NCBI RefSeq assembly: GCF_000281895.1
Contig: NZ_CM001558.1
Span: 5,398,556 to 5,462,555 of the forward strand
Direction: 5' to 3'
Source of the DNA: Pseudomonas fluorescens Q2-87
Lineage (GTDB): Bacteria > Pseudomonadota > Gammaproteobacteria > Pseudomonadales > Pseudomonadaceae
Length of the DNA stretch: 64,000 nt
Of the stretch, positions 1 through 8,928 are shown piece after piece. The translations under genes were made by a program, and so were the position numbers. The number at the start of each line of letters is the position of its first letter. Within the stretch, counting starts at the first letter, position 1. The notes under the pieces were generated by a model. The model was given only the letters and a program-made list of their open reading frames with translations, was not told the origin of the DNA and did no database searches.

Positions 1-328
1 GCCAATGGACGAAGAACGCCAGGCTGCCGCGCACCTTGATCGGCCGGTGTTTATGTTGGCCAAAGATTTCGTTGGTGCCGACTGCCAAGCGGGTGATCGC
101 ATCCTGCACCACCGGCAGGTAAGCCTGGCCTTCTTCGGTCAGGCCCAGCCCTCGGGGCAAGCGCTTGAACAGCGCCACCCCGAGATGGCTTTCCAGTTGG
201 CGGATCTGCTGGCTGACCGCACCTTGGGTCAAGAACAGTTCTTCGGCAGCGTGGGTGAAGTTCAGGCAGCGGGCCGACACTTCAAAGGCCCGCAGCCAGT
301 TCAATGGAGGTAACGTCTTTTGCTTCAT
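1..328 (-). CDS. LysR-family transcriptional regulator, GcvA-like (partial)
   Basis: The 5' part of a LysR-type regulator, with the ATG at 326-328 on the minus strand; the C-terminal effector domain lies outside the window. The 109 visible residues start MKQKTLPPLNWLRAFEVSAR and contain the winged helix-turn-helix (AAEELFLTQGAVSQQIRQLE, about residues 28-47), followed by the LGVALFKR wing. The PLNWLRAFEVSARCLNFT opening is typical of GcvA-like regulators. It lies downstream of a permease gene on the same strand, so it may regulate that transport locus. Identification of the family is firm; the target is inference. Confidence 0.85.
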   Translation of the reverse strand, partial: MKQKTLPPLNWLRAFEVSARCLNFTHAAEELFLTQGAVSQQIRQLESHLGVALFKRLPRGLGLTEEGQAYLPVVQDAITRLAVGTNEIFGQHKHRPIKVRGSLAFFVHW

Positions 329-373
329 CCTACGGACCTCATTGACACCTCTTTTTGCCTGCCCCGTCGATGG

Positions 374-1807
374 CTAGAACGCATCGGACGGTTGGCCCAG
401 GACGGCCATCGACAAGCGCCGCTCGCGGCTCCTGCGGGTAATGTAATACACGAAGTAACACCAGGCGATGAAGGGCAAGCCGAAGTACAGCGCCACGCGC
501 TGCTCCGGGTCGAACGCGATGCCGACGCAGGCCAGGGCACAGCAAGCCAACGCTCCCAGCGGCACCCACGGATAACCGCGCACGCGGAACTTGAGGTTGC
601 GTACATCACCGCCATTGGCGACGTAGTGGCGGCGAAACGCGATCTGGCTCGCGGCGATGCTCATCCACACCACCACCACCGCCAGGCCGGAGATCGACAC
701 CAGCGCCAGGTAAATGGTGTCGGCGGCAAACACGCTGCTGAGCAACGAGGCGGCGCCGCCGGCCATGCTGACGATGATGGCGTTGAGCGGTGTGCCCATG
801 CGGGTCAGTGAAGAGAATTGCTTGGGCAGGTGACCTTGGTCGCTGAGGGTCCAGAGCATCCGCGAGGCGGCGTACAGACCGGAATTGGCCGCCGACAACA
901 AGGCGCTGATGATCACGAAGTTCATGATGTCGGCCGAATACGGAATGCCGATGTAGGTGAACACAGTGACGAAGGGGCTCTCGACGATCCCGGCCTGTTC
1001 GCGGGGCAGCAAGGTCGCCAGGACAAAAATGGTCCCCACGAAGAAGATCGCCAGGCGCAGCACCGTGGTGCGAATGGCGCGCGGCACGTTGCGTTGAGGG
1101 TCCTTGGTTTCACCGGCGGCGATGCCGATCAGTTCAGTGCCCGAGAAGGCAAACGAGACCGCCAGCAGCGTCATGGCAATCGGCATGAAGCCGGTGGGAA
1201 ACAATCCTTCGCGGGTGAAGTTGCTCAGTCCGATGCTGTGGGCCTGATCGATGTGCAGCAGGCCGAGGATGGCGCCACCGCCGATCAACAGGAACACCAC
1301 CACGGTCATCACCTTGACCAGGGACAACCAGAACTCGGTCTCGGCGAACAAGCGCACCGACACCACGTTGGTCAGGAACACCAGGCCCGCGAACAGCGCG
1401 CTCCAGATCCAGACCGGCGTGTCGGGAAACCAGCGCGACATGAGGATGCCCGCTGCGGTGAACTCGGAGCCGATCGCGACCGTCCAGGTCAGCCAATACA
1501 ACCACGCCACGGTGTAACCCGTGCCGGGCCCGAGGTATCGCGTGGCATAGGTGCTGAACGAGCCGGTTTCCGGCATCTGCACGGCCAGTTCGCCCAGGCA
1601 CATCATCACCATGTACACCATGAGCGCGCCGATGATGTAGGCGATTACCGCGCCCAAGGGCCCGGCTTGGTTGACGGTGTAGCCGGAGGTGAGAAACAGC
1701 CCGGTGCCAATGACGCCGCCCAACGCGAGCATGACGATATGGCGCGTCTGCATTTCCTGTTTGAAGCCGGTGTGTTGTTGTTCTTTTATGGACATGGTTG
1801 TTCTCAT
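374..1807 (-). CDS. APC-family amino acid permease, S-methylmethionine permease-like
   Basis: A 477-residue inner-membrane amino acid:proton symporter of the APC superfamily with about 12 hydrophobic segments. The N-terminal [10 protein letters not shown] signature (about residues 31-40) and the [16 protein letters not shown] stretch are family hallmarks. From memory, the sequence is closer to E. coli MmuP (S-methylmethionine) than to lysine or proline permeases, for example in [17 protein letters not shown] and SAANSGLYA. An in-frame ATG at 1795 (MSIKEQQ) is an alternative start; neither has a strong ribosome site. It lies 139 bp downstream of a sulfur-amino-acid PLP enzyme on the same strand, which fits uptake of a methionine derivative. 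Substrate is inference. Confidence 0.8.
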   Translation of the reverse strand: MRTTMSIKEQQHTGFKQEMQTRHIVMLALGGVIGTGLFLTSGYTVNQAGPLGAVIAYIIGALMVYMVMMCLGELAVQMPETGSFSTYATRYLGPGTGYTVAWLYWLTWTVAIGSEFTAAGILMSRWFPDTPVWIWSALFAGLVFLTNVVSVRLFAETEFWLSLVKVMTVVVFLLIGGGAILGLLHIDQAHSIGLSNFTREGLFPTGFMPIAMTLLAVSFAFSGTELIGIAAGETKDPQRNVPRAIRTTVLRLAIFFVGTIFVLATLLPREQAGIVESPFVTVFTYIGIPYSADIMNFVIISALLSAANSGLYAASRMLWTLSDQGHLPKQFSSLTRMGTPLNAIIVSMAGGAASLLSSVFAADTIYLALVSISGLAVVVVWMSIAASQIAFRRHYVANGGDVRNLKFRVRGYPWVPLGALACCALACVGIAFDPEQRVALYFGLPFIAWCYFVYYITRRSRERRLSMAVLGQPSDAF

Positions 1808-1946
1808 GAAAGTTGTTAGGGCGCGCCGTTACGTCTGCGATAAGTCATAAGGCAGAGTCAGAACGCGTCGCCGCTAAGTTTTATTATTATTCCTATTCAT
1901 GAACGCCCCACTGACAGCCTTGTCGTGGGGTATCACCGGTGAAACT

Positions 1947-3223
1947 TCAGTTCGCGGTCGCGGTGCGTGCGTGATGCGTGGAGGGTTGTTTGTTGGCCGG
2001 TGCCGGTTCATCCCGCAACGACCTGACGAAGGCAAATGCCTGCTTCAAGTCGTCGAGCAGATCGTCGGTGTCTTCGATGCCGACCGAGACCCGCACCAGC
2101 CCTTCGGAAATGCCCAGGGCCAGGCGTTCTTCCAGGGTGTTTTCGACGTGGCTGGTGGTGCGCGCCGGGCCGTAGATGGTTTCCACCGCACCGAGATTGC
2201 CAGCGCAGTGAGCGAAGCGCAGACGTGGCAAGAGCGCCTTGACCGTGTCCATGCCGCCGACCAACACAAAGCTGACGATGGCGCCGAAACCGGCCATTTG
2301 TGCACAGGCGACGGCGTGATTCGGGTGGTTGGGCAAGCCGGGGTAATTGACCGATTCCACCAGCGGTTCAGTGCAGAGGAATTCCGCCAGGGCCCGGGCG
2401 CTGGATTGCTGCTGACGCATGCGCAGCACCAGGGTTTTCATGCCACGGATGATCATGTAGGCCGAGAATGGATCGAGCGTCGCGCCGTTGATTTCGCGGT
2501 AGTGCCGAACCTTGGCCATCAGGGCTTCGCTGCCGCAGACCAGGCCGCCGAGCACATCGCCATGGCCGCTGAGGAACTTGGTCGCGCTGTGGATAACCAC
2601 GTCCACGCCCAATGCCAGCGGGTTCTGGTTGAGCGGCGTGGCGAAAGTGTTGTCGGCCACGACCACGGCGCCGACACGCTTGGCCGCCGCCACCAGGCGT
2701 TGGATATCGAGAATTTTCAGGGTCGGGTTGGTCGGCGTTTCCAGGTAGACCAGTTGGCAGCCCTTGGCGATTTCACGCTCGATTTCTTCGTGATCGAACG
2801 TCTCGCACAACGTCACCGCCACGCCGGTGCGCGGCAGGAATTCTTCGAAAATCTTGTTGGTGCCGCCGTAGCTGTCCTTGGTCGACACCACACGGTCGCC
2901 ATGGGCCAGAAAGGTGTAGAGCACGCTGCTGATCGCCGCCATGCCGCTGCTGAACGCCACCGCGGACTCGGCCATTTCCATCTCGCCGATCTTGGCTTCG
3001 AGGGTTTCGACAGTAGGGTTGCTCATGCGGCTGTAGATAAAGCCCGGGGCCTTGCCCAGGGCAACGTCGTACCAGACGTCGATGTCGTCATAACCGTATG
3101 CGGCGCTGACCACGATGGGGGTTTGCGTGGCGTTGTAGGGATGCCTGACTTGCTCCCCACCCCAAACCGCCCGGGTCCCCGCTCCTGCGTTATCAAGCCC
3201 TGCGCTGTCAGGTTTTTATTCAT
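1947..3223 (-). pseudogene. Trans-sulfuration (Cys/Met metabolism) PLP-dependent enzyme, apparent 5' frameshift
   Basis: This is a fold-type I PLP enzyme of the cystathionine gamma-synthase/lyase family. The Schiff-base lysine is in HSATKFLSGHGD, with SSGMA and YLETPTNPT upstream. The frame holding these motifs is open upstream past a GTG at 3113 and reads TRAVWGGEQVRHPYNATQTP, which looks native, but has no ATG. An ATG at 3221-3223 begins MNKN in another frame. One extra A in the A5 run (minus strand of 3213-3217) would fuse them as MNKKPDSAGLDNAGAGTR and give about 425 residues. So the gene is either frameshifted, mis-assembled, or starts at GTG 3113 without its N-terminus. The exact reaction (gamma-synthase, gamma-lyase or other) cannot be read. 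Confidence 0.75.
3213..3217 (-). other. Homopolymer (A5 on minus strand) at the apparent frameshift
   Basis: Five T on the plus strand. With six, the ATG at 3223 would read into the conserved frame of the downstream PLP enzyme; with five, it does not. Confidence 0.6.
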
Positions 3224-3386
3224 TGGGACTACTCGCACTGAGGAGGCGGACGTTGAGCCATCCGCCGGATCTGAGGGCCAATATAGGGAAAAGCCGCGCG
3301 GTCGAGAAACGATGTTATCGGTGCCAAAGGGGTGGGTTTTTTAATGGCTGGGTGCGAAGCAGCGACCTGCAATTCACCGATAAACC

Positions 3387-3476
3387 TGTGGGAGCGAGCT
3401 TGCTCGCGATGGCGGTGGGTCAGTTGCCATTGATGGTGACTGACACGCCGCTATCGCGAGCAAGCTCGCTCCCACA
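3387..3476. repeat. REP doublet (REPIN-like), arms pointing inward
   Basis: TGTGGGAGCGAGCTTGCTCG on the left and its near-perfect inverse (CGAGCAAGCTCGCTCCCACA) on the right flank a spacer of about 45 bp. This is the common P. fluorescens-group REP doublet. It lies in the 349-bp gap between the PLP enzyme and the immunity gene; the rest of that gap shows no gene. Confidence 0.9.
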
Positions 3477-3572
3477 TTTTTTGGCGCGTTGTTGATTTTG
3501 ATGGCAGGCGGGCGCGAGGTGTCATGGTGTTGAAAGTCGGTAGGGAACTCTCCGCAGCCCAGCAGGAGCAAA

Positions 3573-3971
3573 TCACGAACCAGCCTTCATAGACTGTAAC
3601 CAGCGCCGATGGTAATCAGCCTGCTCATTAATATCATTGGTTAAATCTTTATCTTCATAGTCGAAAATATTAACTATATCAGCTTCATCTGCTGCCTCTC
3701 CCCAACGGACTTCATAGGCCACCACACCACCTGCCATTTGCGAACACATTCGCGACGGGAACACATTGATTTTGGCTCCTTTGCATAAAAACTTCACATC
3801 CGGAAAATCTTTTCTAACCATCCCCAAACACAAATATAAATCCGCCGCTGTGTAACTTCGCACCAATCCATCCGGCATCGTTACGGTCATAGCCATAATT
3901 TTTCGGTCACATTCAAAAACCGCGTGCTTAACGACGCCATCAATTTCAATTGCTACTGCTTTAGAAGTCAT
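3573..3971 (-). CDS. Candidate immunity protein for the adjacent Rhs toxin
   Basis: A 132-residue protein with no signal peptide or membrane segment, starting MTSKAVAIEIDG at ATG 3969-3971, one base after the rhs stop codon (3973-3975). The reading frame is open further upstream, but that extension overlaps the toxin gene and the tight junction favours this start. The base composition is visibly AT-rich compared with the rest of the window, as is the toxin tip next to it. I do not recognise the family. The small size, position directly 3' of an Rhs toxin tip and matched composition are the classic arrangement of a cognate immunity gene; that role is inference. Confidence 0.7.
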   Translation of the reverse strand: MTSKAVAIEIDGVVKHAVFECDRKIMAMTVTMPDGLVRSYTAADLYLCLGMVRKDFPDVKFLCKGAKINVFPSRMCSQMAGGVVAYEVRWGEAADEADIVNIFDYEDKDLTNDINEQADYHRRWLQSMKAGS

Positions 3972-3972
3972 A

Positions 3973-6900
3973 TTATCGCCTGTCAAAATTAGGTATCGAG
4001 TACCCTGCATAGGTTCCATCTTCATTCACTGGGGTTGCCCCTACTATATCTTTCCTATCAATTCCTCCGGGCACAGCTATTTCCACTTCCCTTCGATGTG
4101 GCGACATCAGACCTAGTTTTTTATTTACATCAATACCCGGCACATTTTTTAACACGTATACGTATCCGGGCTCATATCCAAAACCGGTCGCGAATTTTAT
4201 TGCCTCTTTCCTTGAAGGGGTTGTACTTACATAAATACTAGGCGGACTTCGATTATCTTTAGCATGCAAAAATAGATCGGTACTCCATCCTAACGGCTCG
4301 AATCCAGTCTCAAATATTTCCCAAGGCTCTCGTGAGTCACCTCGATAGGTATAGATATCTTTTGGTTTGGTTTGAGGAAGCTTCGATTCCCCCTCATCCA
4401 CCCCAACCTTCGCCGCCGGATCCTGCTCCCCAACCGCCGGCTTACACCCACCCTTTCCCGGGCAGTCCACCAACCCCAACGGATCCACCCACCCCGTCGG
4501 GTTCACCGTGTACCGATACCCGTTAAGCCCACCCGCCAACTTGCTCGGGTCAGGCGTCAAGTAACGACCGGTCTCGGGATTGTAGTAGCGGTGCCGGTTG
4601 TAGTGCAGGCCGCTTTCCGGGTCGAGGTATTGGCCTTGGAAGCGCAGCGGTTGTTCGAGTTGTTCGCCGCCGCCATGAGTCAGTTCGGTGGTTTTTCCAT
4701 AGCCGTTGTAGCGCGCCGACCAGACGACCTGGCCACCATAGTTGGTCAGTTCCTGGGGCGTACCCAGGTGGTCGAGGTGGTAGTAGAACGGGCAGGCGTT
4801 GAGGCCTTTGCCGTCGAGCATGGCCAGCGGGCGGAAGGTGCCGGGTTCGTAGAGGTAGCTGCGGTGGTGGCGTGGGCTGCTTTCGGCGACGACTTGGTCG
4901 CCCTGCCAGAAAAATTCGGTGGTCAGGTCGTCCACGGTCTTGCTGATGCGTCGGCCGAAGGCGTCGTAGCGGTAGGACGTTTCGCGACCGTCCGCCGTGG
5001 TGACGCCGATCAGCCGGTGTTGGCTGTCGTAGCGGTATTCGGTGACGAGGCTGGGGGCGGTGCCGCGGCGCTCGCGGACCAGGTTGCCGTAGGCGTCGTA
5101 GTCGTAGTGGCGGTCGCCCTCCCTGAGCAGACGGTTGCCCTTGAGGGTGGTTGGGCCGGGGCGGTCCTGTATCAGCAGGTTGCCGGCCGGGTCGTTGGCG
5201 AAGTGTTCCGGTGGCTCGGTGTGGGAATAGTCGATGCGGATCAGGCGATCCAGCGGGTCGTACCGGTAATTGCGGCGGTTGCGGTTGTCGGAAAGGGTTT
5301 CAAGGTTGCCCTTGGCGCTGTAGGCATAATCGCGCCAGAACAATTGCTCCTGGTGCTGCCACACCGTCTGGGCCTTGAGCCGGCCTTGTTCGTCGTAGTC
5401 GTACCGGCTGAGCACCAGGCCCTGCTGGCGCTCCAGTTCGCGACCGCCGCGCATCTGGTGCTCGGTGAGCCGTGCGCCGTTCAGGTCGATGGCAGTCAGC
5501 GCACCGCCCTGGGCGTGGTGATAGTCGAGCTTGCTGTGGTCCGGCAGGCGCAGGTGGTTGAGCCGTCCGCAGGCGTCGTAGCCATAGCGCAGGGTGCCCC
5601 AGCCTTGGTGCTCGGTGATCAGTCGGTCGTGGGCGTCGTACTCGAAGGCCAGCGGATGGTCCGTGCCGTCATCGACATGCACCAGCCGGCCGAGCCGGTC
5701 GTAGCGGTACTCGATCGCCTGGCCGTCGGGCAAGGTCTTGAGCAGCAGGCGCCCGGTTGCGTCGCGCTGGTAGTGCGTGGCGCGCTGGGAACCGTCTTCG
5801 CCGTGCTCGGTTTTTTCCAGCAAATGGCCGTTGAGGTCATAGGCGTAGGCGGTGCGTTGGCCGTCGAAGCCGATCTGCTGTCGGATCAAACCGTTGGGCG
5901 TGTAGTCCAGCCGGTATTTTTCGCCGGATTCGTTTTCGATCTCGGTCAGCAACAGCCTTGCCGAGTCGTAGCGATACTTCAGCTCAGTGCCGTCGGGGTT
6001 GAGGCGGCGGCTGATCAGGTGCAGGTCGTCGGCGTATTCGTAACGGGTGACGCGCCCCAGTTCGTCGCGCTCGCTGGTGACCTTGCCGTAGGCGTTGTAG
6101 CTCCAGGCCCGGGTCGCGCCGGTCGGCAAGGTCACCTGAAGCATTCGCCCTACCGCGTCCCATCGGTAATGGGTAAGGGCACCGTGTTCGTCCTGGCGGG
6201 TCAGCAGCCGTCCCAGGGCGTCGTAGGAAAAACACCAGCGTCCGCCATCGGGCAGGATTTCTTCCGTCAGCTGGCCCAGGCGATTCCTGATGAAGCGGTG
6301 TTCGCCGCCGTCGGGGTAACGAATAAACAGCAATTGCCCATGGGCGTCGTAGCCATAAGCGGTACGTTGCCCATCAGGATCGACGGTTGCGGTCACATCG
6401 CCCTGGGCGTTGCGCCGGTAGGTCCACACGGCGTTGCCGCGTGAACGGCTGTGCAGGAAACCGTTGCGGTATTCGTAGGACGTGGGCTCATCGATGGGCG
6501 GAATCAGCGCCACCAGTCGCCCGACTTCGTCGTAGCGGTATTCGGTGACGGCGCCCAGCGGATCCTGCTCGGCAATCAACCGGCCCTGTTCGTCGTACGC
6601 CTTGAGGTGCTCGCCGCCATCGGGTTCGACCTGGCGCACCAGCCGCGCCCGGTCGTCGTGGACATACACTTGCTGGCTGCCGTCGAGGTGCTGGACCGTG
6701 ACACGACCGTCCTCGCCCCAGGTGTAGCGGCTGTCCATCTGCGCGAACGAGGCCCAGTGCCGCACGCAACGAGCCGCCCGCCCGGCGCCCTGCCATTCCC
6801 AGTAGAAGCTGGCCCCGCCGGCCAGTTGTCGCTGGAGGATGACGTGCTGGTCGTCGTAGTCGTAGCGTTCGCTTTCACCGACGGCGTTGGTCGCTTCGAT

Positions 6901-8829
6901 CAGTCGGGAACGTCCGTCGTAGCGGTAGGACGCCAGGGTCTGTTCGGTACGCCAGGCTTCATCCAGGCTGGCGGCTGGGTGGAAGGATTGATAATCCACG
7001 GCGATCAGCTGACGCTGCTCGTAACGCAGCCGCAGGGCGCGTCCGGCACCGTTGTCGAGGCGGCTGATGTCGCCGTGGAGGTTGCGCTGGATCGTCAGGC
7101 GGTTGTCGTACCGATCACTGAGGGCGGTCAGACGACCGTCGCGAAAATGTAGGAAAGGTGCCTGCTCGCCGGGCTGGGCGATGATCAGCTCGTCCGGCTC
7201 GGTCCCCAGGTAAATCGCGGCGCGGGCCAGGCTGTTGTGGATCGCCGGACGCCGGGTATCGGGCAGTGGAAACGGGGTGCGGCGGTTTTCCTGGTCGACC
7301 CAGATGACCTGCTGGGCCTCCAGCTCCAAGCGATGGGCCAGGGCATGGCTCCAGCCGCGTCCGAGCCCAACGTCCAGGTCCACGGCGCTGGTGCGGTACA
7401 GGCGGGTGAAGACAAACGGCAGCCGACCATCGAGCGTGCCGTCCTCGAGGGTCAGCAGTTCTTCGCCGGTGACCATCGACACCGGGCAACCGCTGGTTTG
7501 GGTCTGGGCTGCGGTGTCGGCGCTGTCGCCGTTGGGGTTTTTCGATTGGGCTGGAGCGTCGTCGTGGGGTTCGTGCCTGCTCAGCCGCGTAGAGCCTTGG
7601 GATTTTTCCCGCGCCACGGCGGCCGGATTGCTGACCGACAACGGCGGTGAATGCTCAGGGGTGATGTTCAGAGGTCCGACAGGCGTCGGCTTCAATGGCG
7701 CACGCTGGGCGCTGATCGCCACTGGCTTGAGTACGTCGGCATGTTGCTTGAGCCGATCGGCACTGAGCTGGCCCAACCTCAAACTCGATGCCAGCAGCCA
7801 CTCCCGGGCCCGCTCCGAGCGCAGTTGCCGGAGCACTTTGCCGCTCATCTGCACGCCCAGGCCCAAGGGACCGGCCAGACGTATCAAGAGGAAGTTGATC
7901 AGGACTGAGGCGCGCATCTCCCCGACGACTTCGGCAACGTACTGCGGCGGCAGCATCCGCAGCCAACTGCCGAATGCCGCCATATGGACGAAGAGCAACG
8001 GCTCGTCGCTCAACACCATCAGCGCTTTGGCAATCGCCTCGGAAGAAGCTTTCAGTAATTGTTCGAGCTCGGTTTGGGTCAGGTATTCGAGCAACTTTTC
8101 GCTGTTGGCCTGTAGGTCGGCCAGCAATTCGAAGACCTGTTTAACGTCGTCCCACAGTGCGTGCAGGGCGTTTTCGAAGCCGCGCCAATCGGCTTGCTGC
8201 AATACGCCGTAGCGTTCGAGAAACCCGGCGTCGGAAAACTCCGTCCACAGCGGTTGAAATTCGTTTTCCCACTCCGCCTTGAGCCAACCTTCCAACTCGC
8301 CAATCACGTCTTGGTAGGACGCGTACAAGGCTTTGAGGTGATCGGTGGTTACATGGGGAAAAAAGGTGATGCGGTAACGCTGGCCGCGCCAGCATTTTGG
8401 GACTTCGAGGATGCCGCTGGGGCCGATTACATCGTGGACCGGCTCGCCGAAGGTTTCCTTGCCCGGCTCACCGCCGGTGACCGGCTCCAGCATCACCGGG
8501 GTGTCGCCAATTGGCACGAAGCGCGCCGCTTGGAACATGTGCACCAGCGTCAGTGGTCCGCCCGCCGGACAGGCGACCACCGTGGCGCTGACGGGTCTGT
8601 CGTGGTTTTTCGGTGCCGCGAGGGACACCTCGTTACCGACCTTGAACACTTGCTCGACATCCAGCGCCCAGCCGGTCCAGAAACCTTCGGCCCAGGCGTC
8701 GTAGTCGTTCAGGCAGTTGCGAAAGTCCTTGAAAACCGCCTCGACATCCGGCTGTTCGGGGTCCATGGCCGCCACCACCAAGTTACCGATGGTGTTGTTC
8801 AGGGCCAGGAGTTTGTCGGGGGCAAACAT
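3973..8829 (-). CDS. Rhs-family polymorphic toxin with C-terminal ADP-ribosyltransferase domain
   Basis: A 1618-residue Rhs protein. Residues 1 to about 440 form an N-terminal region with no PAAR motif or signal peptide. A DUF6531-type start (CPVSMVTGEELLT) precedes dozens of YD repeats of the form YDxxGRL. The core ends with the conserved DPSKLAGGLNGYRY and WVDPLGL, at about residue 1453, where such proteins are cleaved. The tip (about 1454-1618) has YRGDSR (Arg about 1496), TGFEPLGWS, YVSTT (about 1534-1537) and REVEIAVPGG (Glu about 1581/1583). These match the R, STS and E motifs of cholera/pertussis-like ADP-ribosyltransferases. DNA becomes AT-rich below about 4374. No vgrG or chaperone gene lies nearby, so it is an orphan. 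The core is certain, the enzyme class probable. Confidence 0.9.
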   Translation of the reverse strand: MFAPDKLLALNNTIGNLVVAAMDPEQPDVEAVFKDFRNCLNDYDAWAEGFWTGWALDVEQVFKVGNEVSLAAPKNHDRPVSATVVACPAGGPLTLVHMFQAARFVPIGDTPVMLEPVTGGEPGKETFGEPVHDVIGPSGILEVPKCWRGQRYRITFFPHVTTDHLKALYASYQDVIGELEGWLKAEWENEFQPLWTEFSDAGFLERYGVLQQADWRGFENALHALWDDVKQVFELLADLQANSEKLLEYLTQTELEQLLKASSEAIAKALMVLSDEPLLFVHMAAFGSWLRMLPPQYVAEVVGEMRASVLINFLLIRLAGPLGLGVQMSGKVLRQLRSERAREWLLASSLRLGQLSADRLKQHADVLKPVAISAQRAPLKPTPVGPLNITPEHSPPLSVSNPAAVAREKSQGSTRLSRHEPHDDAPAQSKNPNGDSADTAAQTQTSGCPVSMVTGEELLTLEDGTLDGRLPFVFTRLYRTSAVDLDVGLGRGWSHALAHRLELEAQQVIWVDQENRRTPFPLPDTRRPAIHNSLARAAIYLGTEPDELIIAQPGEQAPFLHFRDGRLTALSDRYDNRLTIQRNLHGDISRLDNGAGRALRLRYEQRQLIAVDYQSFHPAASLDEAWRTEQTLASYRYDGRSRLIEATNAVGESERYDYDDQHVILQRQLAGGASFYWEWQGAGRAARCVRHWASFAQMDSRYTWGEDGRVTVQHLDGSQQVYVHDDRARLVRQVEPDGGEHLKAYDEQGRLIAEQDPLGAVTEYRYDEVGRLVALIPPIDEPTSYEYRNGFLHSRSRGNAVWTYRRNAQGDVTATVDPDGQRTAYGYDAHGQLLFIRYPDGGEHRFIRNRLGQLTEEILPDGGRWCFSYDALGRLLTRQDEHGALTHYRWDAVGRMLQVTLPTGATRAWSYNAYGKVTSERDELGRVTRYEYADDLHLISRRLNPDGTELKYRYDSARLLLTEIENESGEKYRLDYTPNGLIRQQIGFDGQRTAYAYDLNGHLLEKTEHGEDGSQRATHYQRDATGRLLLKTLPDGQAIEYRYDRLGRLVHVDDGTDHPLAFEYDAHDRLITEHQGWGTLRYGYDACGRLNHLRLPDHSKLDYHHAQGGALTAIDLNGARLTEHQMRGGRELERQQGLVLSRYDYDEQGRLKAQTVWQHQEQLFWRDYAYSAKGNLETLSDNRNRRNYRYDPLDRLIRIDYSHTEPPEHFANDPAGNLLIQDRPGPTTLKGNRLLREGDRHYDYDAYGNLVRERRGTAPSLVTEYRYDSQHRLIGVTTADGRETSYRYDAFGRRISKTVDDLTTEFFWQGDQVVAESSPRHHRSYLYEPGTFRPLAMLDGKGLNACPFYYHLDHLGTPQELTNYGGQVVWSARYNGYGKTTELTHGGGEQLEQPLRFQGQYLDPESGLHYNRHRYYNPETGRYLTPDPSKLAGGLNGYRYTVNPTGWVDPLGLVDCPGKGGCKPAVGEQDPAAKVGVDEGESKLPQTKPKDIYTYRGDSREPWEIFETGFEPLGWSTDLFLHAKDNRSPPSIYVSTTPSRKEAIKFATGFGYEPGYVYVLKNVPGIDVNKKLGLMSPHRREVEIAVPGGIDRKDIVGATPVNEDGTYAGYSIPNFDRR

Positions 8830-8928
8830 GCGGGAATCTCGCGGTGCGGGAACGAACGCGAGACTCTGCCGACGATGGCTGAGGAAATAAGTCAGGGAAA
8901 GAAGCGGCGGACGTAGGGCGATTCGCTA

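Noticed and set aside
1899..3344. A 481-residue plus-strand frame
   Set aside because: Antisense shadow of the PLP enzyme; composition is His/Arg-rich without family motifs.
4372..6444. A 690-residue plus-strand frame opposite rhs
   Set aside because: It is antisense to YD repeats with valine/alanine-rich low-complexity translation; the minus-strand Rhs motifs are decisive.
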